A stretch of 52,075 bases of DNA, taken from contig JAONGR010000008.1 of NCBI GenBank assembly GCA_028375605.1, forward strand, positions 1 through 52,075, given 5' to 3'. A program made the position numbers and the translations under genes. Source of the DNA: Arcobacteraceae bacterium (lineage in GTDB: Bacteria > Campylobacterota > Campylobacteria > Campylobacterales > Arcobacteraceae). The notes under the pieces were generated by a model. The model had not been told where the DNA came from. It worked only from the letters and a program-made list of their open reading frames with translations, and ran no database searches. Shown here one piece after another: positions 8,185 to 17,652 of this stretch (position 1 is the stretch's first letter; every line of letters starts with the position of its first letter).

Positions 8185-9894
8185 CTAAAATAAAAAATAT
8201 CGTTTTGCCATTGGCAATTCAGTCATAAAACTTGATTCTATTAACTCACCGTTTACAGTTACATCATACGTTTCACTGTTTACTTCTATATCACCAATAA
8301 AGTCATTGAGTTTCATATCTCTTTTTGTGATCTTACGTGTATTTTTAACTGCAACTAGTTTTTTATCTACATTGAGTTTTTCTTTGATCCCATTATCTAA
8401 AGATGTTTGAGATACAAATGTTACTGCTGTTCTACTACTTGCTTTTCCCATACTTCCAAACATAGGTCTGTACATATTTGGTTCTGGTGTTGGTATTGAG
8501 GCATTTGAATCACCCATCATACTTAACGCTATAAATCCACCTTTCAAAATAATCTCAGGTTTTACTCCAAAAAATGCTCTATTCCAAAGAACTAAATCAG
8601 CCATTTTACCAACTTCTACACTTCCAACGTGCTCATCTATTCCACAAGCGATTGCTGGGTTTATAGTATATTTTGCGATATATCTTTTAATACGGTTATT
8701 ATCATCTCTTGATGTATCTGTATCTAATGGTCCTCTTTGTTTTTTCATAGAATCTGCAACTTGCCATGTTCGTATTACTACTTCCCCTACTCTTCCCATA
8801 GCTTGAGAATCTGAACTAGTTATAGAAATAGCTCCCATATCTTGTAGTACATCTTCAGCTGCTATTGTTTTTCCTCTAATACGGCTTTCTGCAAAACTCA
8901 CATCTTCAGGGATTTTTGGACTTAAATGATGACATACCATTAACATATCAAGATGTTCTTCTATAGTGTTTTTAGTATATGGTAATGTTGGATTTGTAGA
9001 AGATGGTAAGATATTTTCTAAACCTGCCACTTTCATGATATCAGGAGCATGTCCACCACCAGCTCCTTCACTATGGAAAGTATGTATAGTTCTTCCATCA
9101 AATGCATCTACAGTGTTATCTACAAATCCAGATTCATTTAATGTATCAGTATGTATCGCAACTTGCACATCAAAATCATCTGCTACTTTTAAACAAGTAT
9201 CGATAGCTTTTGGTGTAGTTCCCCAGTCTTCATGAAGTTTAAGTCCCATAGCTCCACCTTTTATTTGGGATGCTAAAGTATCATAATTACTAGAGTTTCC
9301 TTTTCCCATAAATCCAAAATTTAAAGGTAAATCATCTACAGATTCTATCATTTTTTTAATATTCCAGCTTCCTGGTGTACACGTAGTAGCATTTGTACCA
9401 GTATTTGGTCCTGTTCCTCCACCTACCATAGTTGTAACTCCACTTGCCAAGGCTTCATCAATTTGTCCGGGAGATATAAAATGTATATGAGAATCTATTC
9501 CACCAGCTGTGATTATTTTTCCTTCAGCTGAAAGTATCTCTGTATTAGCCCCTATTTCTAGACCGTCTGTTATACCATCACAGTTATTTGGGTTTCCACT
9601 TTTTCCTATAGCTTTAATAATCCCATCTTTTATACCAATATCTGCTTTAATAATTCCAGTATAATCTATAATAGTTGCATTAGTTATGATTAAATCACAC
9701 ACCTCTTCACCTGCTGTTGGAGATTGGCTCATACCATCTCTTACTGTTTTTCCACCACCAAATTTTGACTCTTCTCCATAAACTGTATAGTCTTTTTCTA
9801 TACTAGCTATCAAATCTGTGTCTGCTAGTCTAAATCTATCTCCAGTAGTAGGTCCATACATAGAAGCATATTTTTTCTTATCTATAGTTGCCAT
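8185..9894 (-). CDS. ureC: Urease alpha (catalytic) subunit
   Basis: Hydrolyses urea to ammonia and carbamate at a di-nickel centre. The 569 residues are full length. All active-site residues line up with Klebsiella UreC at an offset of +2: H136, H138, carbamylated K219 and H221 (GLKLHED), H248, H274, the flap C321-H322-H323 (MVCHHLS) and D362. This subunit is named UreB in Helicobacter nomenclature. Its start overlaps the ureAB stop by 1 bp. In this setting it consumes the two urea molecules released per purine, plus imported urea. No UreI acid-gated channel gene is seen, so acid defence is not the obvious role. Confidence 0.98.
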   Translation of the reverse strand: MATIDKKKYASMYGPTTGDRFRLADTDLIASIEKDYTVYGEESKFGGGKTVRDGMSQSPTAGEEVCDLIITNATIIDYTGIIKADIGIKDGIIKAIGKSGNPNNCDGITDGLEIGANTEILSAEGKIITAGGIDSHIHFISPGQIDEALASGVTTMVGGGTGPNTGTNATTCTPGSWNIKKMIESVDDLPLNFGFMGKGNSSNYDTLASQIKGGAMGLKLHEDWGTTPKAIDTCLKVADDFDVQVAIHTDTLNESGFVDNTVDAFDGRTIHTFHSEGAGGGHAPDIMKVAGLENILPSSTNPTLPYTKNTIEEHLDMLMVCHHLSPKIPEDVSFAESRIRGKTIAAEDVLQDMGAISITSSDSQAMGRVGEVVIRTWQVADSMKKQRGPLDTDTSRDDNNRIKRYIAKYTINPAIACGIDEHVGSVEVGKMADLVLWNRAFFGVKPEIILKGGFIALSMMGDSNASIPTPEPNMYRPMFGSMGKASSRTAVTFVSQTSLDNGIKEKLNVDKKLVAVKNTRKITKRDMKLNDFIGDIEVNSETYDVTVNGELIESSFMTELPMAKRYFLF

Positions 9895-10580
9895 TATTCA
9901 TGCCCTCCTAGAAATTTTTCAAGTTTTATCATCGCGTTCTCTTTTACTTTTTCATCATCTAAAAGACCTTCAACTAAACCGTTAAATCCACTTATATATC
10001 TTTTACCTGTAAAATCTACCAAACTTATCTCTTTACTTGAACCAGGCTCAAATCTCACAGATGTACCACTTAAAATATTGAGTCTTTTTCCATACGCTTC
10101 TTTTCTATCAAAATTGAGTTCTTTATTTGTTTCAAAGAAGTGATAATGAGATCCTACTTGTATAGGTCTATCTCCATCATTTGTAACTTCTATCGTTGTT
10201 ACTTCTAAACCAACATTGAGTTCTATATTCCCATCATCAATTATATATTCACCAGCTACTACTGCATCATCTTTTTTAAATGGAATTGGATTGTGAACCG
10301 TTACAAGTTTTGTACCATCATCAAATGTAGCTTCAGTTTGGACCATACCCATCATGGAAGCTATTCCAGGCATAACATCATCCGCTTTTAAAACTTTTGT
10401 AGCACTTACCATAAGTTCAGCCACACTATTTCCATCTCTTGCACCTTCAAGTATAAAACTACTTATAATAGCAACTGCTTCAGGATAATTAAGCTTTAAA
10501 CCTCTCTCTTTTCTTTCAAGTGCAAGTTTACTTGCTGTATAAATCATTAGTTTTTCTTGTTCTCTATTTGTTAAAAACAT
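9894..10580 (-). CDS. ureA: Urease fused gamma-beta subunit
   Basis: Structural small subunit of urease. The 228-residue protein fuses the gamma domain (about 1-100, starting [35 protein letters not shown]) with the beta domain (about 105-228, including [13 protein letters not shown] and the late FNGLVEG). This fusion is characteristic of Helicobacter ureases (UreA there, about 238 residues); most bacteria have separate ureA and ureB. The beta part lacks the longer C-terminal tail of H. pylori UreA, judging by length. It opens the ureAB-C-E-F-G block, 47 bp after the SemiSWEET gene, with a GAAAGG ribosome site. Confidence 0.96.
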   Translation of the reverse strand: MFLTNREQEKLMIYTASKLALERKERGLKLNYPEAVAIISSFILEGARDGNSVAELMVSATKVLKADDVMPGIASMMGMVQTEATFDDGTKLVTVHNPIPFKKDDAVVAGEYIIDDGNIELNVGLEVTTIEVTNDGDRPIQVGSHYHFFETNKELNFDRKEAYGKRLNILSGTSVRFEPGSSKEISLVDFTGKRYISGFNGLVEGLLDDEKVKENAMIKLEKFLGGHE

Positions 10581-10627
10581 TTATTACCTTTCATTTAAAA
10601 TTAAGTATTTAAAATATCTCGCATGCA

Positions 10628-10894
10628 TTATATACTTTTTTCTTTATTTAAACCGTTAATTTTTTTATATAAAATATACAATGACAATGATAATGTCATC
10701 GTATTTGCTATAACCATAGGAATACTATCAAGTAATACTCCATAAATAAGCCACATAAATACACCCAAACTAAAAGTAACAAATAAAGTTAAAGATAAAT
10801 CTTTTGTTTCATTTGTTTTATAAACCTTATGCGCTTGAGGAATAAAAGCAACTGTTGTCAACGAAGCAGCTGCATATCCTACTAGTTCTTGCAT
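10628..10894 (-). CDS. SemiSWEET-type small transporter
   Basis: Small membrane transporter of the SWEET/SemiSWEET (MtN3, PQ-loop) family that works as a dimer of three-helix units. At 88 residues it is standard length. It shows FIPQAHKVYKTNETKDLS (about 18-35), containing the PQ hinge and the conserved Asp-Leu-Ser, and three membrane helices (about 4-22, 36-56, 60-78). The known substrates are sugars. Here it overlaps xdhC by 13 bp and precedes urease, so it is co-expressed with purine breakdown; a purine-related or ureide substrate is conceivable but only inferred. The ribosome site AAAGGAAAG supports the start. Confidence 0.85.
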   Translation of the reverse strand: MQELVGYAAASLTTVAFIPQAHKVYKTNETKDLSLTLFVTFSLGVFMWLIYGVLLDSIPMVIANTMTLSLSLYILYKKINGLNKEKSI

Positions 10895-11676
10895 CTCTTT
10901 CCTTTATTTTCATCTCTTACTTTTAAGAGTTGTGCTGTGATACTTAAAGCTATCTCATTTGGTTTATTTGTACCAAAATCTTCACCAATTGGACAATAAT
11001 ACTCTTTTGATATTCCAACTTTTTTTAAATCTAAATCTAATTTAACTCTTTTATTTTTTGCACCAATTACCCCAACATAAAGAAAATACTCTTTTTGTAA
11101 AACTTTTTCTAAAATAGGAAAATCATACTTATGTCCAGATGTCATAATAACTACAAAAGAATCTTTCGAGATACTCTCAATATAATCGGTATATTCAGCT
11201 ACAAATATAGTATCTAATTTTACAGAATCTGGAAGTTTATCAAGCCATTCTTGTCTAGTATCGATACATTTAATTTTACAATCTAAAGTTAAAAGTGTTC
11301 GTATCAAAGATTGTGCCACATGACCAGCTCCGTAAATTACAATTTCCCAAGATGATTGAATATCGATTTTTTCAAAAAGTAAACTAACTGATCCTCCACA
11401 AGTCATCTTCAAATCTTTGTTTAAATGTAGTTGCTTATATAAAGTTGTTTCTTTAGTATTTTGTAACAATTCTTGGGCTGTTTCTATGGAACTTTTTTCT
11501 AAAGCTCCGCCGCCAACTGTTCCAAACTCTATACCACTAGTTGTTACTATTAATTTAGAACCAATATCTTGAGGTACGGAGTTTTTTTTATCTGTAAGAG
11601 TTACAACAACAAAAGAGATATTAGACTCTCTTAACTTTTGACAAGATAAGAGAAATTCATCAAATATAAAATTCAT
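10882..11676 (-). CDS. xdhC: Xanthine dehydrogenase accessory protein XdhC
   Basis: Inserts the sulfurated molybdenum cofactor into xanthine dehydrogenase; cytosolic. The 264-residue protein has the N-terminal XdhC/CoxI domain with VVVTLTDKKNSVPQDIGSKLIVT (about 23-45) and GTVGGGALE, then a Rossmann-like C-terminal domain (WEIVIYGAGHVAQSLIRTLLTLDC, about 130-152; YVGVIGAKNKR near 203; IALSITAQLL near the end). The segment CPIGEDFG replaces the more usual PIGLDIG. It starts 3 bp after xdhB, so the three xdh genes form one unit. No Moco biosynthesis genes are nearby. Confidence 0.92.
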   Translation of the reverse strand: MNFIFDEFLLSCQKLRESNISFVVVTLTDKKNSVPQDIGSKLIVTTSGIEFGTVGGGALEKSSIETAQELLQNTKETTLYKQLHLNKDLKMTCGGSVSLLFEKIDIQSSWEIVIYGAGHVAQSLIRTLLTLDCKIKCIDTRQEWLDKLPDSVKLDTIFVAEYTDYIESISKDSFVVIMTSGHKYDFPILEKVLQKEYFLYVGVIGAKNKRVKLDLDLKKVGISKEYYCPIGEDFGTNKPNEIALSITAQLLKVRDENKGKRCKN

Positions 11677-11679
11677 ACT

Positions 11680-14007
11680 CTAAGCCTTAAGCTCTTCAAG
11701 TTTCATGAGTAAGTTTTCATTTGTAGCTGGAGAATTCATACTAACTATTTTTGTATCTTTTGATCTATAACTTAAAGCATTTTTACAAGCAGTAAAAACA
11801 CTAATTCCCAACAAAAATGGTGGTTCACCTACTGCTTTAGAACGCCTTACATTCATGTCGGTTGTATCATTTTCTATAAAATTAATAGTAAATTCTCTTG
11901 GTATATCTTGAATAGTAGGAATTTTATATGTTGTAGGAGAATGTGTAAGTAGTTCACCTTTTACAGAATAACAAAGATTTTCCATACTTACCCAACCTTG
12001 TCCTTGTACAAATGCACCACACACTTGCCCCTCATCAATACCAGGGTTTATCATTCTTCCTAAGTCCATTAAAATATCACTTTTTAAAACTTTCATCTCA
12101 CCTGTGTATTCATCTACACTTACTTCGGTGACTACTACTCCATTTGTAAAATAGTTAAAAGCTTTCCCTTTTCCTATTGTTTTATCAAATCCTAGTCCTT
12201 CTGTTCTAAAATGCGAATAGTCACAAAGAGATATACGATTTAAATAAGCTATATTTATAGTTTCTTCAAAACTGATTTGTTTATTTTCAACTTTATCAAT
12301 AATCATTCCATTTATAAACTCTAATCTTGTAGACTTTTCTATATCTTCTAAAGAGTATTCTTCATTTGTGCTAAAAGGAAAATCATTCATTTTTCTCCAT
12401 GCAACATTTTGCAATCTTTTTTTTATCAAAAGAGAGGCTTTATGTGCAGCTGCTCCATTTATATCTGAACCACTTGAAGCTGCTGTTGGGGAGGTATTTG
12501 CATTTCTTTGTGTAGAAGTTGCCATCATTTTTACTTTTGTAGCATCAAGTCCAAACACTTCAGAAATTATTTGAGCTATTTTAGTATTTACCCCTTGTCC
12601 CATTTCTGTTGCACCAGTTGAAGCTTCAATTGTACCATCAAGATGAATGTTTACTAAAGCATTACCTTGGTTGAGATGTCTCGCTGTAAATGCTATTCCA
12701 AATTTAACTGCTGTAAAGGAAAGACCTTTGAGTACACCTTTATTTTGTTTATTAAAAAGATTTATCTCTTCTCTTCTTTTTTCATAAGAAGAATCCTTTT
12801 TTAGTTGTGTAAAAAGTTCGGGAAGAGTGTTATTTTCAACTACTTGATGATACGGTGTGATATTATTTTCATCTCTATAACAATTAACCTCTCTCACCTT
12901 TAAAGCATCTATACCTAAAGTACTAGCAATATCTTCAATAATTGATTCAATTATTATAGTTCCCTGAGGTCCTCCAAAACCTCTAAAAGCTGTATTTGAA
13001 GGATAGTTTGTTTTACAAGCACTTGCATTTATACAAACACTTGGTAAAAAATATGCTCCATCTATATGAAACATTGTTCTTTCTAAAATAGAGGGACTTA
13101 CATCTGTAAACGCTCCCCCATCTGAATATATATCAGCCCAAAATGCTGTTATTTTTCCTTTTTCATCAAAAGATATTTTATAAAAAGTTTTTACAGGATG
13201 TCTTTTTCCTGTAGTTTTCATATCATCATCTTTAGTTAAAACAACTCTTGCAGAACGATTTAACTTTTTAGCAATAAGAGCAGAATAAGCTGCAAAAGCG
13301 GCTGGCTGAGACTCTTTTCCCCCAAATCCTCCACCCATTCTTTTTACTATACAAGCAACCTTATTTAAAGGCAGTCCTAAAGCATGAGCCACTACATGTT
13401 GTGTTTCTGTTGAGTGTTGAGAAGAACTATGAATCTCAATTCCTCCGTCATCTAAAGGATAAGCAATCGAACTTTGTGATTCTAAATAAAAATGCTCTTG
13501 ACCTCCAGAGAAAAAATCTCCCTCTAAAAAAAACTGAGATTTTTTGATAATTTCTAAAGGTTCATCACCTCTTTTAAAAGAAGTAGCAGTATAGAGAAAT
13601 TCTTTTTTTTCTATCGCAACATCTAAACTAAGTGTCGCTTCTTCTTCCTCTATCACAACTCCTACTAAACCTTTTGCAAGATCAAAACTTTCTTTATTTT
13701 CACAAGCTAATAAAGCTAAGGGTTCATCAAAATGAGATACTTGCTCATCTACTAAAAGTGGTTGATCATGTACAATTGTACCCCAACTATTTGAGACAAA
13801 ATCACTCGCTTTATATCCTGCTATTACTCCAGATACTTCAAGAGCTTTGCTGAAATCAATTGATTTTAGTTTCCCTTTAGCACATTTTGAAGTGATGATT
13901 CCTACAAAAACTTCACCATGCATCATCACTCTATCATCAATAAAAGCACTTTTCCCTGTCACATGAGTATTTGCTGAATCATGTCTTATATTTTCTCCTG
14001 CACTCAT
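11680..14007 (-). CDS. xdhB: Xanthine dehydrogenase molybdenum-binding subunit
   Basis: Oxidises hypoxanthine to xanthine and xanthine to urate at a Moco centre. The 775-residue length is typical of XdhB. Visible motifs are the N-terminal aldehyde oxidase/xanthine dehydrogenase a/b hammerhead domain, RMGGGFGGKES near residue 225, AFRGFGGPQG near 345, GATEMGQGVNTK near 465, SPTAASSGSD near 505, and VGEPPFLLG near 730 with the catalytic Glu. It pairs with XdhA, whose stop is adjacent (1 bp between). It supplies urate to PuuD and is the first common oxidation step of the pathway. Confidence 0.96.
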   Translation of the reverse strand: MSAGENIRHDSANTHVTGKSAFIDDRVMMHGEVFVGIITSKCAKGKLKSIDFSKALEVSGVIAGYKASDFVSNSWGTIVHDQPLLVDEQVSHFDEPLALLACENKESFDLAKGLVGVVIEEEEATLSLDVAIEKKEFLYTATSFKRGDEPLEIIKKSQFFLEGDFFSGGQEHFYLESQSSIAYPLDDGGIEIHSSSQHSTETQHVVAHALGLPLNKVACIVKRMGGGFGGKESQPAAFAAYSALIAKKLNRSARVVLTKDDDMKTTGKRHPVKTFYKISFDEKGKITAFWADIYSDGGAFTDVSPSILERTMFHIDGAYFLPSVCINASACKTNYPSNTAFRGFGGPQGTIIIESIIEDIASTLGIDALKVREVNCYRDENNITPYHQVVENNTLPELFTQLKKDSSYEKRREEINLFNKQNKGVLKGLSFTAVKFGIAFTARHLNQGNALVNIHLDGTIEASTGATEMGQGVNTKIAQIISEVFGLDATKVKMMATSTQRNANTSPTAASSGSDINGAAAHKASLLIKKRLQNVAWRKMNDFPFSTNEEYSLEDIEKSTRLEFINGMIIDKVENKQISFEETINIAYLNRISLCDYSHFRTEGLGFDKTIGKGKAFNYFTNGVVVTEVSVDEYTGEMKVLKSDILMDLGRMINPGIDEGQVCGAFVQGQGWVSMENLCYSVKGELLTHSPTTYKIPTIQDIPREFTINFIENDTTDMNVRRSKAVGEPPFLLGISVFTACKNALSYRSKDTKIVSMNSPATNENLLMKLEELKA

Positions 14008-15456
14008 TTACAACTCCTCTTTTATCTGAATAGATTGTGATATTTCTTGATAAAACTTCATCAATAAATTTTGGCACAGCTTGATTCTGTATTCTTTACT
14101 TGCCCTATGATCACTGAATGGCTGTATTAAATTAGGAATTTCTAAAGTACCTTGTTTAAACAGATTTTCTGAAATCTCTTTACCACAAAGGAGTTTTTCG
14201 ATTTTTTCTGCTTTATATACAGTTCCAGCTACTCCACCATACGCTATAGATATATCTATTATTTTATTTTCTTCTAAAACATATCCAACTGCCAAAGAAA
14301 CAGCAGAAATATCCAAATCTTTTCTAGCACTTACTTTATAGAGTTTAAATGATTTTTTGCTTTTTGGAATTTTTACTTTTGTAATAATTTCATCAGATTT
14401 TAAATCGAACTTTTTATAATCTAAGTAAAATTGTGAGAGTAAAACTTCTCTTTTATTTGTCATACTAGATAGTTCTAATCTCGCATCACTTACATATAAA
14501 AATGGAATAGAATCACCAATAGGAGAACCATTTGCAATATTTCCGATTAGCGTACCTTTATGTTTTATTTGAGGTGAGGCAAAGACTTTTAAATTGTTTG
14601 AAAATTCTGGAAACTCATTTGTAGAATGTTTTTCTACATCACTCAATGTAACCATTGGACTAAAAGATAAAAAGTTTTCATTGTCTTCAACTGTATAAAA
14701 CTCTTTGATATTTGTTAAAACTGCAATATAATTGGATTTTAAATATCCTTTATTTAAAAGTACTCCTATATCAGTTCCACCTGAAATAAGTTGAAAACCT
14801 TCGCTTTTTAATTCTAAAACTTTTTCTATAGTTGTAGGAAGAACAATCTTCACATCATTTTCGTCATCAAAAATTTCAACTTCTTGTCCAAAAGTAATAC
14901 CAAAATCATCTTGTATGTTTTGTGTATTATATCTTTGAAATAAAGGAGTTATCTCTTTTAAATCTAAAGATAATCCAGCATTTATAATTCCTTTATATCC
15001 AGTACAGCGACAAAGATTTCCCGTAGTAAAGTTTTTTATCTTTTTTTCACTAATTTGTTCATTGTTTTTAATCAAACTATCACTCATAGATACCATAGCA
15101 TTTACTATACCAGGTGTACAAAATCCACATTGTGTTCCGTGGTGTTTGGCGATGGCTTCTTGAACTGGATGAAGAATTTCATTTTCTTCTATTCCTTCAA
15201 TAGTAATGATATGACAACAATCCAAAAGATACAAAGGTGCAATACATGAGTTTATCGTTTCAAATGAACTTTTTTCTTTTGTTGCATATCTATATACAAG
15301 AACAGTACATGCACCACAGTCTCCCTCAGAACAAACGATTTTTGTCCCTTTCATATTAAGGTTTTCTCTTAAATATTCAGAAAGGTTTTTTCTAGCATTC
15401 GTTTTATCTATAGTATGTTTTTTCCCATTTATATATAATAATAAATAATTTCTCAT
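14008..15456 (-). CDS. xdhA: Xanthine dehydrogenase small subunit (2Fe-2S and FAD)
   Basis: Carries electrons from the Moco site of XdhB through two 2Fe-2S clusters to FAD. The 482-residue subunit has a plant-type ferredoxin cluster (C42, C47, C50, C71: VCSEGDCGACTVLV and the following Cys), the helical second cluster (C110, C113, C149, C151: QCGFCTPGIV and CRCTGY), then a CO dehydrogenase-type FAD domain (LISGGTDIGVLLNKG near 225, GTLIGNIANGSPIGDSIP near 305). This is the bacterial two-subunit XdhA/XdhB form. Ribosome site AAGGAG. Only 14 bp separate it from the upstream malate synthase gene. Confidence 0.96.
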   Translation of the reverse strand: MRNYLLLYINGKKHTIDKTNARKNLSEYLRENLNMKGTKIVCSEGDCGACTVLVYRYATKEKSSFETINSCIAPLYLLDCCHIITIEGIEENEILHPVQEAIAKHHGTQCGFCTPGIVNAMVSMSDSLIKNNEQISEKKIKNFTTGNLCRCTGYKGIINAGLSLDLKEITPLFQRYNTQNIQDDFGITFGQEVEIFDDENDVKIVLPTTIEKVLELKSEGFQLISGGTDIGVLLNKGYLKSNYIAVLTNIKEFYTVEDNENFLSFSPMVTLSDVEKHSTNEFPEFSNNLKVFASPQIKHKGTLIGNIANGSPIGDSIPFLYVSDARLELSSMTNKREVLLSQFYLDYKKFDLKSDEIITKVKIPKSKKSFKLYKVSARKDLDISAVSLAVGYVLEENKIIDISIAYGGVAGTVYKAEKIEKLLCGKEISENLFKQGTLEIPNLIQPFSDHRASKEYRIKLCQNLLMKFYQEISQSIQIKEEL

Positions 15457-15470
15457 AATTCATACTCTCC

Positions 15471-17639
15471 TTAAATCTTTGATTTATAGTCTCTTCTATA
15501 ACTATGTAAGAGAGGCTCTGTATACCCTGAGGGTTGAACTTTCCCCTTAAAGATAAGATCACAAGCAGCTTTAAAAGCAATACCATCATATAAAGGTGCG
15601 ATATTTTTATATGTTATATCGTTTTTATTTTGTTCATCAACTACTATTGCCATCTGTTTTAATGAGTCTAAAACTTCATCTTTTGTACAAATATTATGCT
15701 CAATCCAGTTTGCCAAAAATTGTGATGAGATTCTAAGTGTTGCTCTATCTTCCATTAGTCCAATATTATGAATATCTGGAACTTTAGAACAACCAATTCC
15801 TGCATCAATCCATCTCACAACATACCCCAAAATACTTTGAGCATTGTTATCTAATTCAAATTTGATTTCCTCTTTTGTTAAAGTTATATTTTCATCTAAA
15901 AGTGGAATTGTTAAAATATCATCAACGTAAGCGTTTTTTCTTTTTTTAAGTTCATTTTGTTGTTTAAAAACATCGATCTGATGATAATGAATACTATGTA
16001 AAACTGCCCCAGTAGGAGATGGTACCCAAGCGGTATTTGCACCTGCTTTTGGATGTGCTATTTTTTGCTTCAGCATTGAAGACATCTCATCAGGCATTGC
16101 CCACATACCTTTTCCAATTTGTGCTTTACCCTGTAGTCCACACTCTAGCCCAATATCAACATTGTTATCTTCATAAGCTTGTATCCACGGCTGTGATTTC
16201 ATATCTGATTTTTGTACAAAAGCACCTGCATACATAGAAGTATGTATCTCATCACCAGTTCTATCTAAAAATCCAGTATTAATAAATACTACTCGCTCTT
16301 TTGCAGCTCGAATACACTCTTTTAAATTAATTGTAGTTCGTCTCTCTTCATCCATAATACCTATTTTAATAGTGTTTTTTGGTAAGTTTAATGCAAGTTC
16401 AACTTTTTCAAAAAGCTCAATGGCAAAAGTAACTTCATCTGGACCATGCATTTTTGGTTTTACTATATAGATACTTTTTGTTCTACTATTAGAGTTTGTA
16501 TTTTTACTGTTTATGTCTGGAATGGCAGCTAAAACTGTAATCATAGCATCCATAATTCCTTCAAAAACTTCATATCCACCTTTATCTAAAATAGCAGGAT
16601 TTGTCATGAGATGTCCTACATTTCTTATAAATAAAAGACTTCTTCCATGAAGTACTAATTCATCTTCACCAAAAGTTTTATACACTTTGTCTTTTTGGAG
16701 TTCTCGTTTTACACTTTTACCATTTTTTTCAAAAGTATCACTCAATGTCCCTTGCATAAGTCCAAACCAATTACGGTACACTTCAACTTTATCTGTAGCA
16801 TCAACAGCAGCAACAGAATCTTCACAATCCATAATAGTAGTAAGTGCCGCTTCAACAATAACATCTTTTATGTTAGCGGTATCAAGTTTTCCAATAAAAT
16901 CATTTTTATCAAATAAAATCTCTACATGCAAGTTATTGTTTTTTAACACAAGCGATTCTAAACTGTCATCTCCTCTATAACCTACACATTTATTTTCATC
17001 TTTTAGCGTAGTTACTGTTCCATCTTTTAAAGTTATTTTTAATGTTTTATCATCTATAACATATTTTATAGAATCTACATGCGACCCTACTTTTAAAGGA
17101 GCTACTAAATCTAAATGTTGTCGTGCAAATTTAACTACTTCTGCCCCTCTTAATTCATTATATTCTTTTGTGATAGCGAGTTCATTTTCTTTTGAAATAA
17201 CATCTGAACTATAAAGTGCATCATATAAACTGCCCCATCTAGCATTTGCAGCATTCAGTGCAAATCGTGCATTTTTCACAGGAACAACTAATTGTGGACC
17301 TGCTTGTGTTGTTATCTCTTCATCTACATTTGTAGTAGTGATTTTAAAATCTTTTTTTTCTGTTATCAAGTAGTTTATATCTTTTAAAAAGTCTTTATAT
17401 TTTGTTATATTTTTTGTATTAAATGTATTGTTTTTATGCCAATTGTCTATTTTTGTTTGAAGTTCATCTCTTATATTTAAAAGTTGTTTGTTTTTTGGTG
17501 ATAAAGTATCTATTATATTTTCAAAATGTTCCCAAAATTCTTTCGTTGTAATATGTGTATGTGGAATAATATCATTATTGATAAGATTTAATAACTCTTC
17601 ATCAACTTGTAAATTTCCTTTATTTATATAATTATTCAT
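15471..17639 (-). CDS. glcB: Malate synthase G
   Basis: Condenses glyoxylate with acetyl-CoA to malate. From the start I prefer (17639; AAGGAA upstream) the protein has 722 residues, matching GlcB of about 723. An upstream in-frame ATG at 17699 would add 20 residues and overlap the previous gene. Visible are TTIMDCEDSVAAVDATDK near 265 (Mg-binding region), IVKPKMHGPDEV near 410 and MDEERRTTINLKECI near 450. Near 610 stands the HQIDVF segment. Lying between the deaminase and xdh genes, it is the carbon outlet of the pathway, since ureidoglycolate lyase releases glyoxylate. No isocitrate lyase is in the window, so the glyoxylate shunt is not the obvious purpose. Confidence 0.96.
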   Translation of the reverse strand: MNNYINKGNLQVDEELLNLINNDIIPHTHITTKEFWEHFENIIDTLSPKNKQLLNIRDELQTKIDNWHKNNTFNTKNITKYKDFLKDINYLITEKKDFKITTTNVDEEITTQAGPQLVVPVKNARFALNAANARWGSLYDALYSSDVISKENELAITKEYNELRGAEVVKFARQHLDLVAPLKVGSHVDSIKYVIDDKTLKITLKDGTVTTLKDENKCVGYRGDDSLESLVLKNNNLHVEILFDKNDFIGKLDTANIKDVIVEAALTTIMDCEDSVAAVDATDKVEVYRNWFGLMQGTLSDTFEKNGKSVKRELQKDKVYKTFGEDELVLHGRSLLFIRNVGHLMTNPAILDKGGYEVFEGIMDAMITVLAAIPDINSKNTNSNSRTKSIYIVKPKMHGPDEVTFAIELFEKVELALNLPKNTIKIGIMDEERRTTINLKECIRAAKERVVFINTGFLDRTGDEIHTSMYAGAFVQKSDMKSQPWIQAYEDNNVDIGLECGLQGKAQIGKGMWAMPDEMSSMLKQKIAHPKAGANTAWVPSPTGAVLHSIHYHQIDVFKQQNELKKRKNAYVDDILTIPLLDENITLTKEEIKFELDNNAQSILGYVVRWIDAGIGCSKVPDIHNIGLMEDRATLRISSQFLANWIEHNICTKDEVLDSLKQMAIVVDEQNKNDITYKNIAPLYDGIAFKAACDLIFKGKVQPSGYTEPLLHSYRRDYKSKI

Positions 17640-17652
17640 TATTGTTCCTTGT

